Of a DNA stretch of 64,000 nucleotides, positions 25,143-38,960 are shown piece after piece. The position numbers and the translations under genes were made by a program. The notes under the pieces were generated by a model. It was not told the origin of the DNA and did not search any database. It saw nothing but the letters and a program-made list of their open reading frames with translations. Position 1 is the stretch's first letter; every line of letters begins with the position of its first letter. Source of the DNA: Pseudoscleropodium purum (lineage: Eukaryota; Streptophyta; Bryopsida; Hypnales; Brachytheciaceae); assembly GCA_963969395.1 (NCBI GenBank), contig OZ017801.1, forward strand, positions 5,706,501 through 5,770,500, read 5' to 3'.

Positions 25143-26326
25143 TTAACTCCTAAAGTTCCTTGACTATATTTTCCCTCAAAACGCTTGAAAACTACCATTT
25201 CTAGTACAAGTACCAAGTTTTTGAAAAAAAAACTTTTTTTGACATATGTAATTGTAGGATCTTATAGTATGTTGACTTGAAAACATGTGGTAAGAATTTC
25301 TGAAATTTTCAGTGCCTAGATTCCAAGATATAAACATTCAGATTCACTAAAATCATTTTTTGGGCCTTGTGAAAAATAGGGCAATTGTACTTTACAAGCT
25401 CACTTTTCTATGAAAAATGTCCAAATGGTGGTACTTCTTTGAATTCTTTTTCTTGTACAAGTTGGCTACATATTTAAAAAATTTCAAATCATTTAGAATT
25501 GTGCAATATATAGAAAAAAAATAGTAAGTAGAATAAAGTATAGAATGATTCAAAATACTAAATTGTTGAGAATTTAGTTTTGGAATTGAAAATGTCAATC
25601 CCAATGGTTGTAATGTTGAAATAAAAAATCTACACCCTATGGTTTTTTTTTTAAATATTAAAAATTGAGTTAAATAAACAACTTCAAAGTTTATTTTAGA
25701 CTAGAGAATCCATAACTACCCGCAAACTAAAACTCTTCATAACTTTTGACTCATTGATCAAAATGGAATGATGCAGGCCTTTCTATACATATATAAATCT
25801 AGGAAACCAATTTCAAATTTTTGCTTTTGAAAAAAGTGATTTTTTTATCTGCTTAAACTGCCCAAGTTGAGAAACAAACAACTTATTGTGCAATAACTTT
25901 TGAATTTTATTTTCAAATGTTATAAAATTTAGTGTATATAAAAGATATTCCTCGTCCACACCTTATATAAAAATTTCAGCCTAAAATATGCAAATTTCTA
26001 GTCACAATCATTAAAATATTTTTCAAGGCATTGGAAGCCTATGGGTTCTCTAGCCTTGAAAACGTTTGAAACGCAACCAGCAATGCACTTTGACGTGGCC
26101 AAGACCGTGCCACATCATTTATCAATATTTTTTAAATATATATTTTATTCTAAGAATTAAATTAAATTAAATTAATTATTATTTTTAAAATTTCTAACAA
26201 TTGAATGTTCCTTTCGCTACAAGGGAATAGGCCTAAAATGGGCTATTACTATCCTCAAATCTCCCCTATGACTTGCCCAAAATTTCTATATTGCTGAAAA
26301 TAGTAGGATGGTCTTTTAGAGGTTAG
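25143..26326. mobile_element. TTAA-flanked element, long family, copy 3 (inverted), with nested insertion
   Basis: Opposite orientation to copies 1 and 2. Left end TTAACTCCTAAAGTTCCTTG; right end TTTTAGAGGTTAG, in which the terminal TTAA has mutated to TTAG. About 240 bp longer than the standard length because of a CATTAG-type element at 26029-26270. Confidence 0.72.
26029..26270. mobile_element. CATTAG-related element, copy D, nested in a TTAA element
   Basis: 242 bp with weakened ends (CATTGGAAGCCTATGGG against CATAGGGGAGATTTGAGG in reverse). The interior phrase GCCAAGACCGTGCCACATCA matches GCCAAGACCTTGTTACATCA in copy E, which supports family membership. Its removal brings the host TTAA element back to standard length. 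Confidence 0.55.
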
Positions 26327-27036
26327 TTGATGTCCACTTGAAAATTTTCATTTAAAAAAAAATCAAGGGAGATAGTGTAATGTAGCAATACAAGAAAGGA
26401 TATTGCAATATATTAATGAATTCGATAAATAATTCTAGAGAAATTACTATAGATTTTATTCCATACAAGATTGGAACATTAGTTTGAATAAATTGTCCAA
26501 ACTTATGATAATCTAATGAATTAAGTATAAATGGAAGAAAGAAGAATTTGTCTTTTGAAATTCACTGTTACAAAGCTATGTTGAATTAATGTAGAAATGT
26601 GAGGGGGGGAATTAAAAACTTTAACAAAGTAGATTGTAAGATTGTAGGATTTGAAGACAAAAAAAACTATAGATAAAGTTGTTTTATGGTTCCACTAGAC
26701 ATGGTCAACATACTTTGACTTGAAGTGAATTCTTTGCATTGCATATGTTTATTTGACCTCCACTTGCTAACTACATACTTGCCAAATTTTAGAAGTACAA
26801 ATTTTTTTATATATATTAATACTTCTTGAAGTTCTTCCTTACTACCTAAAAAAATTTGGAGTGCACAATCTCTTGTTTAACCACTTCACTTAAAGCATTC
26901 ACGCAAAGAAAGTACATTTCTATACTTTGTATTGAAATGTTGATGAAATCAAGATAAATTGGCTTTATAGGATTTAATTTATCAAAAATATGAATTTTTC
27001 TTTCGAGTGATAATTGTCCTCTAGGGGCTAAAATGA

Positions 27037-27896
27037 TATTTATATTATTATTATTATTATTATTACTATTATTATTATTACTATTATTATTATTACTATT
27101 ATTATTATTACTATTATTATTATTACTATTATTATTATTACTATTATTATTATTACTATTATTATTATTATTATTATTACTATTATTATTATTACTATTA
27201 TTATTATTACTATTATTATTATTACTATTATTATTATTACTATTATTATTATTACTATTATTATTATTACTATTATTATTATTACTATTATTATTATTAC
27301 TATTATTATTATTACTATTATTATTATTACTATTATTATTATTACTATTATTATTATTACTATTATTATTATTACTATTATTATTATTACTATTATTATT
27401 ATTACTATTATTATTATTACTATTATTATTATTACTATTATTATTATTACTATTATTATTATTACTATTATTATTATTACTATTATTATTATTACTATTA
27501 TTATTATTACTATTATTATTATTACTATTATTATTATTACTATTATTATTATTACTATTATTATTATTACTATTATTATTATTACTATTATTATTATTAC
27601 TATTATTATTATTACTATTATTATTATTACTATTATTATTATTACTATTATTATTATTACTATTATTATTATTACTATTATTATTATTACTATTATTATT
27701 ATTACTATTATTATTATTACTATTATTATTATTACTATTATTATTATTACTATTATTATTATTACTATTATTATTATTACTATTATTATTATTACTATTA
27801 TTATTATTACTATTATTATTATTACTATTATTATTATTACTATTATTATTATTACTATTATTATTATTACTATTATTATTGTTATTATTATTATTT
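27037..27896. repeat. 15-bp minisatellite (TATTATTATTATTAC)n
   Basis: About 55 nearly perfect units of 15 bp over 860 bp. Only two departures are seen: one unit with three extra TTA triplets near 27165, and a single G near 27881. Because 15 is a multiple of three, the array is open on both strands: leucine runs on the plus strand, and repeating NNNNS units within a 363-codon frame (26846-27937) on the minus strand. Neither is supported as a gene. Confidence 0.95.
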
Positions 27897-28918
27897 AAAC
27901 ATTTAAAGATTAAACAACCAAATTGAAAAAAATTCACCTCTAATTGTTTGAACTTCCAAATTTTAGATAATAAATGAATTTAAACATGTCTTCTATTTAA
28001 AAAGATTTGTTATCTACATAATTGTTTAGCTCAATTTTTTTTGTTCCTTGACAAGTATGTATAATAATTATTTATGGATCATGGTTTACAAATTACAATT
28101 TGAACTTGAAAGCGATTACTAAATCGCTGATTAAATTGCACTTGATACTATATATCTTTATATTTTCGGAAATCAAAACTAGCTCATGGGCATGTAAGGT
28201 GAATGTATGAAATAATTGTACTATTTGTTGTATTTTTCCATTTAGATGTTGCATGTCCAATATGTCTTATGTCATAACTTTTGTATTTTGAATAATAAGC
28301 GGATAGAGACAAAATTTATAGAGAATGGATGTCATCTTTTTAATATAATATATACAATATGTATGAAAATTGCTCATTTGTTGCATTTATTTTTTTCATA
28401 ATTTTTCATATCTAAAATTACAAAATTAGACTTCATTTTGTACAATATTACATCTATCTTTATTGCAAGGGCTAAATTTCATATATTCAACATGGGTGTA
28501 AAAAACTTCATGATAAGACTTTTGTATATGCATTTCTAAACATTGCTCCATCATTTTTTTGTAGAATCTTGCCCTCATCAAAATTGTTAAGAATAACCAC
28601 TTTTATTTTTATTTTGAACAATTTTAACTTTTTACTATTTTCAATAATTTAAACATCAAAATATCTATTTTTTGTAAAGTTGTTAGTTAAGTTTTTTTGG
28701 GCTTAAGCTTGGAGAATTATCTTTATAGGAATCAATTTTAGAAATGCAATATTTGCATTATTCTACTAATTTACAATTGGTTTTGTAGTTTCATCCTGGA
28801 AGGATCAACCTCCCAAGGCCTAAACAATTTAACAAGTTTGGATTTTGAGTGATTATATTTCTCTCTCTATATATATAGCACATCAAGATAATTACAAAAT
28901 TTTGATTGTATTTTTTAC

Positions 28919-29175
28919 CATGGTTGTCATAGTGGACAGACGTCCGGTTCGCCCGTCCGTTAGAGGTCCCGCCTGTTCGATACAATCAACACATAGTTGA
29001 CTTTTTGATAACAAAAAAATAGGCCACGTGGATGCCATGTGGATTAAGGAATATGCTGGGCGCGGATGAGGTGACGTGTCATTCCGCAAAATTGCACAAG
29101 TTACAAAATTAAAGCCGTCTGGACCGTCCGTCCGTCTAGTCCGATGACCCTAACTCGCCCGTTATGACAACCATG
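28919..29175. mobile_element. hAT-like element related to the one at 62455
   Basis: A 257-bp insertion with ends CATGGTTGTCATA on both sides, flanked by TTTTTTAC and CTTTTGAC, which match at 6 of 8 positions (probably a decayed 8-bp duplication). The interior has GTCCG-rich stretches near both ends as in the 62455 element, and the ends share CANGGTTG. Confidence 0.68.
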
Positions 29176-32100
29176 CTTTTGACTCTTTGAGTTTCACAAA
29201 AGAAATCTAAAATGTCAATCTATAAAATTTATGAAGAATTCCATAGTTAATATCTAGTGATGATAGAATAAGATAAACTAGAAAAGGAATTCAGATGTCT
29301 ATAAAAGGATAATTGTTTGTTTTTTATACCGGAGTACTCTTTTCTTTGTTTCCTTCCCCCTTCCATGTGAACAATTCAATTGATTAGACTTTTTTGAATG
29401 TAATTAAGAATTTGAAATCCTAACTTTGACATGTGAAACAAGTGAGAGGCCAAAGAATGGCATAATCAATTTTTGCTTGATTCCGGAGCCAAGAACAAGA
29501 ACTATGCCATAGATAAATATAATGGTCTAAAATCTAGGGCAAGTATGAACTTATGTTTCAAGAGGTGCCAAAGTATTGGAATACCGCCAATTTTGAAGTT
29601 TGATTGATCCTTTGAGCCTTGAGGGGTTACCATACATTGGGATCCTTTCCGAAGTCTGAACTCCGCAGTATCGATATTGCAGTTGAGAGTATGGTCAGAA
29701 GCAGCCCTGCAGGAACGAGTTTTCTTGCTCCATCGCCACTTCAATCTGCAGCAAGCTTCAGTGATCGATGCAGTCGTCATTGCCGACGTCTCTGCATAAT
29801 CTCTGACTGCCCTCGCTCGCTCTAACTTGTGTGAATCCTTCTACACAGTTATCATCATGATTGCTCTCATTCTCACATAGAAGCAAGTTCAGGTACGAGA
29901 CCCTTCGTGCGACACTTTTTGGCCACTATGTACAGTGCCAGAGTAGCTAGCTAGTAGATTAAAAAGTTCGTAATGTATACTGCATGCATGCATGATTGCA
30001 GAAAGAACGAGAGTGGCTTCTGAATTGTGGCACAAGTTGGCAGGGTCTCGATCCTATCAAGTTGAAGAACTCGTGCCTTCTCTCTCGCTTCAACTGAGCG
30101 CCGACCTGAGTCTGCACAGCTCTGCGGGCCGAACATTCGGCAAGGAAGTGCAAGCTTGTGAAAACCGTTAAAAATCCAACCACGGGTAACCCTCTTTACT
30201 CCGGCCCGAGGTGACATTTAATTTTTCGCATGGCAGTCTAGAAGCGGGGTGGATCAGAGCTTCCAGACTCTGTTATGTAATATTTATAATAAATGGAATT
30301 GTAGGCCAGGACTGAGGAGCTAGAAGACTGCGGAAGAATCAGGCCGAAAGCTGTCGATCAGGCCGTGTGAAAGGGCGAGGTACCAGCGCGCAGTCCAGCA
30401 CTGGAGAGAACGAGAAACCATTGAATGCAAGGGGTGTTTTACGAAAAAGTAACAATACATATTAATTAATTAATATGGATGAGCCAGGTCAGCCCATGGC
30501 CGTGGCTACGGAGACCGTTCAGATAATCATCCGTGTTCCTGTAATAAATTTCGTCGATCGATCAGTCACTTATGGCAGACGTGGAAAGTCAGGTCAATTG
30601 AATGCAATCAATGGGATGCGTGCTCCCTTTCTGATGTATGCCTCTAGAAGCTTGCAACGATTGAAAGCGAACAATGCATACAAACGGCGTTCTAATTATG
30701 CGTCAGCACCGGAACACATGGTTTCATTTGTGAGGCTGCTCGCTCTCTGGAGCCTGCCTAGCTAGCTAACTAGCTTATGACTAATGAGTATCAATTTCAG
30801 GCTGTACACGCTCTGATTGTTTGTAAATAAATGAACCCCTATTAATCAATGGAACCATATAATTGCATTATTTGGAACATGCAATTTGGAAGCTAGTGTA
30901 TAAAGTAACTCTGGGCCTGATTCGAATAAGAATAAGATGCAGAGCCTCATGAGCACGGCTTGCTTGACACTCTGTCTTCCGTCCACCTCAATCTGTCGAT
31001 ATCAGTCAGATTCCAGCATCAGCTCCAGTACTGCGGTAAGTAGGTGAAACTGGAGGAGTGGAGGGGGACTGTTAAATTAATTTACACCGTTAATTATCCT
31101 GCTACTAACTTACTGTATGCATTCCCAAGGACCCCAAAGTGGCAACAAAAGTTGGTTTACGTACAATCTTGGTGCCAGTTACTGCTACTGTGCTTCCAGT
31201 TACTGTGGTACCAGGTTGTCTCCACTTCCAGAATGTACGCCGTAACTGCTACAGTCTGCCTGTGTAAGCAACTTGAATCCAAGGCTGATACGGTAAATTT
31301 CTAGTGCGTGACGATCTCTCTAACTGCAGAATACAACCCCTACTGAACCTCCTCACTCTGACTGCCTTGGGTCCCGCAAATAAGACTACCACCGTGACAG
31401 GGTACAACAGTCATGATGGCGTCACAAGTGTGCATGGTAGATATTACGAGCATGTTCTACAATTGTCGTTTTAGAGAAGCCACAGAAACTGATCGACCAC
31501 GCTCTACCCTACTCTAGCGCCAACAAAAGCTTCTGAATCAGAGAACTACCAATCCATATACCAGTACCACTAAAATGAAATTGAGTATTCATTGATTTCA
31601 AACGTCAATTTGTTACGGTTGTCGGACATTGACAACATTGCCACTTCGGAACCAAATCTATAGTAGTATTCCTATGTTTTAGAACTTGGTGCAGTCTTAC
31701 TTCCTTCAGTCGCTGTAGAGGGGATAGACAGAGGACTACTAGCCAGAAGTTTATTAACTATTGGTGCAAAAATGAGGTCTTTTGTTCTGGCACTCTCCAC
31801 AAGTTCGAGTGGCATCCCTCCCTCAACCTGCCACCCAGGTTGAGGAGTCCGCGCACGTCGGACTGATTGTTTTTCTTCCTTGCCCTTTAATGCTCACCGT
31901 CCTTTCCAAAAAAGATAAGAAAAAGAATTTGGTGCAGTCGAGCGGCACAATTTTGGCACTCTCAACTGCGCCAATAGAACGTCGAATTGGTAGTCATATT
32001 AATTTATTCCATTAGTTATGAAAAGTTTCGTTCACGACTGGTGTGCAAAACTACAATTAATCTTTCGTTGGCCTAGCTCGTTTTGAAAGGAAGAATCACT

Positions 32101-33700
32101 GGTGTATCCATCTCTGAATGCGAAATTGCCATTTAAAAAGAAGCACGCACAAGGCCGTACAATAGCGAATTCAGTACGTTTCCAGTCCTGGAAACCGTGC
32201 CCAATTAGCAGCCCGTACTTTCAGGCAGAGTCCATGGCGAATTGAAGTAGTTTAGATTATTCACTGCAACCAATCAAGAGAAGGAACACAGCAACAGAGA
32301 TTTTGTGTGAACCAGAGATCCCAGCATGCCTTGCCGTGGTAAGGTAGCTCTAATCCCACCCCAAGAGAAAAACAGATGACCAGCATCAGTCACTTTCGGT
32401 TAATGACAAGTCCGGTGATCGGCTCATGCAGCTAGCTTACGTAAGGCTCTGATCACACTCAATAATAATATTAATTAATATTATTGTTAGTATACAGTAG
32501 AAATGAAAAGGAAATTTCATTGCAAAAGGAAAAGAGTACAATTCCTCCGAATTCCAGGTAACTAAACTTGCAATTGCATAAGTAAGTGCATTCAAGAGAA
32601 TACATAAAAAAAACTTTCACACTAATAAATATAACTGCCAAGGTCAACCGCCTTCACTCCGGAGTATCTCCTTCGATCTCACACTCATTTACGTAACTCC
32701 ATAATACTTGATGATTCAGGGTCGGTCTTTTGACTCTTTTCTATTCGAAAAAGCTGCAGTATTCATTTGTTTCAAACTGAAAAACAAAAACAAAAACATG
32801 CTACACTGCTGCACTGCTGCACTGCTGCAGTAGAGAAATTGATTGGTTTTCTTTTTCGAAATGCACTAAATCGATTAATTAACCTGAGCTTTTATGTGTA
32901 CAAAGTCATTAATGCTAGTGTTAAGCAAATCATATGCAGAATCCGGGTCCAGGTGGCTCAAAGTCCACCCAGGCAGTTCAGTTTTTGGCATGCCGGTAAG
33001 TTCAGTTATTAATATAATGTTATGACATTCAAGCTGGCCTTGGGAGGCACAACGAAGTGTGTGAATGCATGGCGCAACCAGGGGACGCTCGCCGTGTGGC
33101 CAAGCAGGGGTTTTAGGCTCGGCGTCTAGAAGACTCTAGCTAGCTAGCCCACCTGAACCGAAGTGTGTGAAGCTGGACTCAGTTTCGTATATCATGTTGA
33201 AAATGGCCTCTAAGTTAGCTCGTTGTGGAGGCATGGCTTGTTTTGGTCACTTGCAATGCAATTTCAATTTCTCAGATGTCAAAAAACAATTTTAAAAAAA
33301 ATATCTCAGTTACTACCTTATCTTTGGAAACTTTGATTTTTTTCAGTTAGAAAATGGGTGTTTTAAATGGCCCCTGATCCCTAAATTTGTAACTTATGTA
33401 GCTAATCAGTTCATCAATGATGTTGAATGCAGTTCAGTTGTCTCGTGACCTCACTCACCTCCCGTTCATGAATTATGTTGGCCTCGAATGGAGCGTCTTG
33501 CTCTGTCTGCATTTCCGTAATGTCCCCAGAAGTCAACATGATTTTAAAACTGAATCCTTGGGTACTTATATTGCTCTCTCTCTCTCTTTTTTTTTCTTTT
33601 TCTACTTTTTTTTCCCTTGCCATTTGGAGGAAGATCACTTAACCCTCTCTTTTTTTATAATTTTGGGTACAGGAGAACGTAAAGATACTGATGTATTTTG
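29176..33700. other. Less AT-rich stretch without a supported gene
   Basis: From about 29480 to 33240 the base composition is balanced and the repeat families seen elsewhere are missing. Open frames reach 96 codons (30475-30765) but overlap in both strands, and no family is recognised. Splice-like sites occur, but no chain of open exons could be joined. It may hold a non-coding RNA gene, a decayed gene or regulatory sequence. Confidence 0.3.
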
Positions 33701-36700
33701 CAATGAATGTATACTATAAGTGCTCAATACTAATAATTATAACGAATAATTGTATAACTGAACTCCTCCAAATTTAGAGCATTGTGTCTCATTTCCATTG
33801 ATATATTATTATACAGTTTTTTCTTGATGAATAATAATTGAATGTTCCAACCACCCAATAGGTAGTTGAGCATACTGTAACTAGAGGTCAGCTTTGGCAA
33901 AAAAATAATTAAAATTTTAGTGTCGAATAGTTTCAAAAATTAACAAGTCATCTTGCCAAATTCAAGGAAAATCATTTCTAAGAAAGCCAAATCTTGGGAA
34001 ACTTTTCAGTGCAATTTTATATCACCATGAGTTCAATCCAAAAGGAATGGAGAAATCAATTTTATAATGTGATTCATTGTTCATTATGAATCCTCAAAAG
34101 ATATGGGACAATTTGAAAATGAGAGATTGACAGGTAAGAGCGGTTGAGCTTCTTCTAATCCCAGTATACATATTCCACATGGGTTGTTTTACTTCATACT
34201 ATCACACTTGTATAAAGAGATTGTCTAGATACACATTGAAAATCATTGACTACATACACAACTTTGCTTGTTTGAATAGAGACTTTTGAAACTTCTTCAT
34301 ATAGATGTTGAATAATTACAATATATTTCATACTAATGTTGGATTTTTAGTAAAATATATTTGTAAGTGCTAAAGCCAATTTTGAACTTTAGAATTCATT
34401 TTTTGGCAAAAATTTGCTGAAGGTGACCTCCGGGTTCAGTATAGTTCATGTTATTTGAATTGTCAAATGCTTTTTTTATTCTTATTGCAACAAAAAATGA
34501 ATTATAGTGTTTCAAGTAGTAACTAATTGGAAATTGTATTGAAAATTTGTTCATTCTTAAAGGACTAGGGTCTATGAAGTAATTCAAATTTCCAAAAATA
34601 TAAAAATGCTAATAAAAGCATTTTAAAAGCATAATTTAATGATGAATTCAAAAAAAAAAATTAACTATGACCAATACTTAGATCACATCCATGTGGTATT
34701 ATGGTTGTATCTACCATTCCACTAACACAAAAAATTATTAATATAATTTGAAGTCAAAAATAGAAAAATTTCCTAAAATTGATTGTGGATTAAATATTAG
34801 TAATCATAAGAAAAATCCCTTTTATGTTTAGAATGTTAGGTTATAGTTATGGTGACTTCTTGTGAAATTTAACTCAATTATTTGTTATAGTCATTTTGAG
34901 GCCATATTTTGAATTGAATAAGTGAATTGTCGTATAAAATTTATTTATATTCATTGAATAATTGAATAGTTGGAAATCATAATTTTGGAAATTTGTTCTA
35001 TGCAAATGTTATTTAGAAAACTAAGACAAAAATCTAACATTTGAATGGATTGAGAAAAAAAAAGTTCTTATATATTTAAGTCATATTTGTATTCATTCAT
35101 TATTCAAAATTTTAATATTTAGATTTAAAAGAATTAAGGTTTATATGTAGATGGTCCAAAGACAATACAAAATTTGATATTTGAGTGGGTTTCTCAATGG
35201 TCTAGTGGTGTACATTTGTACAATCAATTTTGTACTTTCAATTTTGTATTGTGTATTTTGTACTAGATTCAACTTGGTTTGTAATATTTCTCTGTTATTT
35301 ATTATTATTATTCTATAAAAGGAAAAGATTTAATTGTAAGAAGATGAATGTCAAATCAATCTCTTTCAAGGTATTTTAAAACACTAAGTTCATTACATCA
35401 ATTAAAAATAACACCCAAAAAATTGGATTGGATTGAAAAACAACAGCAATCCAATCCTTGGATGAATTTGAAGAAAATATTGTAGATAGTTCTAATATTT
35501 GTGCCACATAAATTTTAGTAGTTAAATGTTATCCTCAAGGTACAATTTACGACACAAAGGATTCAATGCAATGTTTTTTTTATTTGAGTGATATATCACT
35601 CTTATCATACTTTTTCAACTTAAGAACATAACTCTCTCCAAATATTCCTTAATGTGGAGAGAGCATGAGAGTACTATTGTTCCAAATAAAAAATATTGGT
35701 TGAATGTCACCATTATTAGCAAATGCATACTTTCTTCATAGCAAGAGCTCCACATTTAGGTTTAGTGTGGAATTTCAACATTTCTTGTACATACAATGAA
35801 ACTAAATGTAAACCACTTGGTGTGCATCTTGTATCATGTAATAATTGGTAACATGCAAATTTTGCCTAATGAATAAATTTGAGCTCATATGTCCTATAAG
35901 GTAGGAGGCCCATGAAGCACCCGTTTAAGAATTGAAAAATAATTTGGAGAGGTTAGACTTCTTAAAATATTTTTTAATAAATTTTTCTTTAAGAAAGACA
36001 AATGGAATAAATTGTATGGCATCTAACCCAAGATGCTTCATATTTTTTAAAGCTCCATAAAATTAGTCATGATTATTTGAAGTTGAAATGGAGTTGTCAA
36101 TAAAAAGCATTCACTTCCTAAAATGTCTACTATCAGTACATTGCTAGTGCAATAAAAAACAATATACAAATAGTGTGCATCCCGAAGGAGGTGGACACTT
36201 TTAGACCCTAAGCACTTTGGGAACCTTCTACTTTAAAATATGCTCTTTCTTATAGGCCAAATTTCATAATGTTTGTAGCAATCTAGACATGTCGGCCTCT
36301 CTTTTCTAGAGAAAAGCTTTCATTGGCATTGTCCCAATCTTCTAGGATAGGGACGGGAACTACACTTCTACCAATTAGCAATTTAATATTGCTTGCAATG
36401 TCTTATGTTGGGCCATCCTCTAGCATATTAGGTGCACCAAGAACATATTAGTTTTCAACAAACTAATATGGTTAAGATTTGCTCTCTTACTTGGAGGGAC
36501 ACCATTTTAGTTAGTATGGCTTACAAGTACCACACCTTGACTTATTACACTATTTGGTAGTGAAGACATACGAACCTCCATTCACCAAGAGTTTTTGAAC
36601 ACTTGGTGTAAAAATGGAATTTTTTGCTTTGAAACTTGGCACAAGCCTAAGTGACATTTCTCTCAAGGCCTTTCTCCAAGGCTAAATATCTATTCCTTCT

Positions 36701-36729
36701 TCAATTTGGTTTTTAATGGCGACCACTTA
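33701..36729. other. AT-rich spacer
   Basis: Nothing coding. Contains an isolated repeat end at 34135 and, at about 35935-36230, a copy related to the TA-flanked MITE at 44692. Confidence 0.4.
34135..34250. repeat. Isolated end of the long-arm inverted repeat
   Basis: The text from GAGCGGTTGAGCTTC through CATATTCCACATGGGTTG to CTTGTATAAAGAG matches the outer arm of the repeats at 21660 and 39681. No partner arm nearby. Confidence 0.45.
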
Positions 36730-37664
36730 TTAACCCCTAAAGTTCCTTGACTATGTTTTCAACAAAAATGCTTAAAAACTGCCATTTTTAAGACACATAC
36801 CCAAAAAAATTCAAAAACATTTTTTGACATATCCAACGTACGAACTTCTAGTATGATAATTTGAAAAGACATGGAAAAAATTTCAGAAATTTCGACCATG
36901 TAGATTGTCAAGATATTAGCATTTGAATTGACAAAAAGCCTTTTTTTGGCCCTGCGAAAAAATGTGCAGCTGCACTTTACAAGGTCACATTTGGATGAAA
37001 AAAAGTTTTAAATGATTGCAACTCTTTGGATTCATTCTTCAAGGCAAATTGGCTAAATGCTTGAAAATTTTCAAATCATTTGAAATTGTACAACATATAG
37101 GAAAAAAAATAGTAAGTAGAAAGAAGTAGAGAATGAATCAAAATACTAAATTGTTGATAATTTAGTTATGGAATTGAAAAATGCCAATCCTAGTGGCTGT
37201 AATGTTGTAATAAAAAATATTCGCCTAATATTTTTATTTTTTTCCAAAAATATTGAAAATTGAGTTCAATAAAGGACTTCAAATTTTATTTTGGAGTAGA
37301 GAATCCATGACCACCCACAAACTATAAAACCTCATAACTTTTGACTCATTGATCAAAATAGAATGATTCAAAGCTTTATATGTATATATAAATCTAGAGA
37401 ATAAATTTCAAATTTTTATTTTTGAAAAAAGTGATTTTTTCAGATTTGCTTGGGTTGCCTGAGTTGAGAAACAAACTACATATTAGGCCATAACTTTTGA
37501 CTAATATTTCCAAATGTCTTGAAATTTGTGCACATGAAAGATGTTCCTTGTCCACACTTTCTACTAAAATTTGGGCCAAAAATATGAAAATCTCCGCTCA
37601 CATGCACCTGCCCGAAAAAATTATATTGCCAAAAAAAAATGCACCTTGGTCCTTTAGAGGTTAA
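36730..37664. mobile_element. TTAA-flanked element, long family, copy 4 (inverted)
   Basis: Starts TTAACCCCTAAAGTTCCTTG and ends CCTTTAGAGGTTAA, 935 bp with intact TTAA on both sides and no visible nested insertion. It aligns in reverse with copy 2 throughout. Confidence 0.8.
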
Positions 37665-38146
37665 AAAAAAGGCTCTTGTATTTGGAGTGAAGAGGTTCCT
37701 TAAGTAGATACTCGAATTCCCCATTACTGTAATTATGCTCGTGAAGGCATCTCAGCGCAGAGCAAAGATGCTCTCGCAATGTGTGGAAAAAATAGAATCA
37801 AATATCATTAATTTCTTCAGAGAATTGTACAGTGAAATGTACAATTAATCTCACTTTCACTTGTTAAAAAAAGAAAAATTTAAATGTACAATTAATCAGG
37901 GACATCATGTTGTGATTAGTCAGCTCGTAATTAAGAGACTCCAGCATTGATGCGGATACTTTGCAGAGCTGCAGCTCACTAATCAAGGTTTGATTTGGGA
38001 AGTTGTTGAATTAAAATTGTTTGTCCCCCCGACCTCCTTCCCATGGTCTGAATTTTGTGCACACATTTCAGAATCATAACTGAAATATGTTGGTACCCTA
38101 AAATGTGTCCCCTAAAAAAACTGTAGTCGTTATTAAATATCCTAAG

Positions 38147-38302
38147 TGAAGGTCAGATTCGGCAAAAATTAGGTGACTTTTTTATTTTTTTTTAAAGAAG
38201 TGATATGTGTCATCTTGTGATTGGTGTGAGGTGATGGGGATTCATTGAAATTTGACATAAAAATTCAATTTTTGACACCTAAGTGTCAAATTAGACCTTT
38301 AG
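38147..38302. mobile_element. GAAGGT inverted-repeat element, copy B
   Basis: About 156 bp in the opposite orientation to copy A: starts TGAAGGTCAGATTCGGC, ends in reverse TAAAGGTCTAATTTGACAC. The central GGTGTGAGGTGATG corresponds to copy A. Confidence 0.6.
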
Positions 38303-38887
38303 GTATGATAGATGCTCGTTCGCATGATATTTGAGATGAGGAGATTAAAATTAGAACAGAAGTTTAGAAAATATGTCAATTGAACTTTGATCTCTTGTAC
38401 TAGTAGAAAGGAGGAGGTCCTAGAGTATCAGCTACAGTGTTTCATCTTAGTGATTCAAGGCACCTTTTCCACTATTGTTATAACTTTAGTATACAATATC
38501 CAATTGTCATTCACAAACTTTTCCTAAATTTAATTGTAATTTATTTATTTCTAAGTATCAAAGAAAATCAAAGCTTGTGGTCATTGAATCATGATTACTA
38601 ACATCAAAGAATTTTGAGTGATTTTGAATGGTCTTGCCTTATATGTTGTTATAGATGATGTCATTGGAAGGTATATGACAATAAATTCTATCCAATGCCT
38701 TCTACAAAAAAATTGAAGTATTTTTTTAACTCTTAGTAAAGACATTGCAACCCAAAAGTGGTCAATGGATGATCTTCTACATCATTTTAGAAATTAATAA
38801 TGCAACTACTAATTCAATAATAAAATCATTTTTGAGTGACTACCTTGGTTATAAGCTAAAGTCCTTCCAAAGTTTAATTAACCTTGA

Positions 38888-38960
38888 AGTTCTTTGCCTC
38901 CATTTCACCAAAAAAACACTCAAAATGGGTCATTTTGATGGCAAAGGCCCCCAAAATGAT
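38888..38960. mobile_element. Isolated end of a long-family TTAA element
   Basis: The text beginning TTAACCTTGAAGTTCTTTGC continues for about 60 bp in step with the left ends of copies 3 and 4, then loses similarity. No matching right end was found nearby, so this looks like a truncated copy. Confidence 0.4.

Noticed and set aside
26846..27937. 363-codon minus-strand frame with NNNNS repeats, and the 297-codon leucine-run frame opposite
   Set aside because: Both are by-products of a 15-bp minisatellite whose length is a multiple of three. The short non-repeat ends show no protein family.
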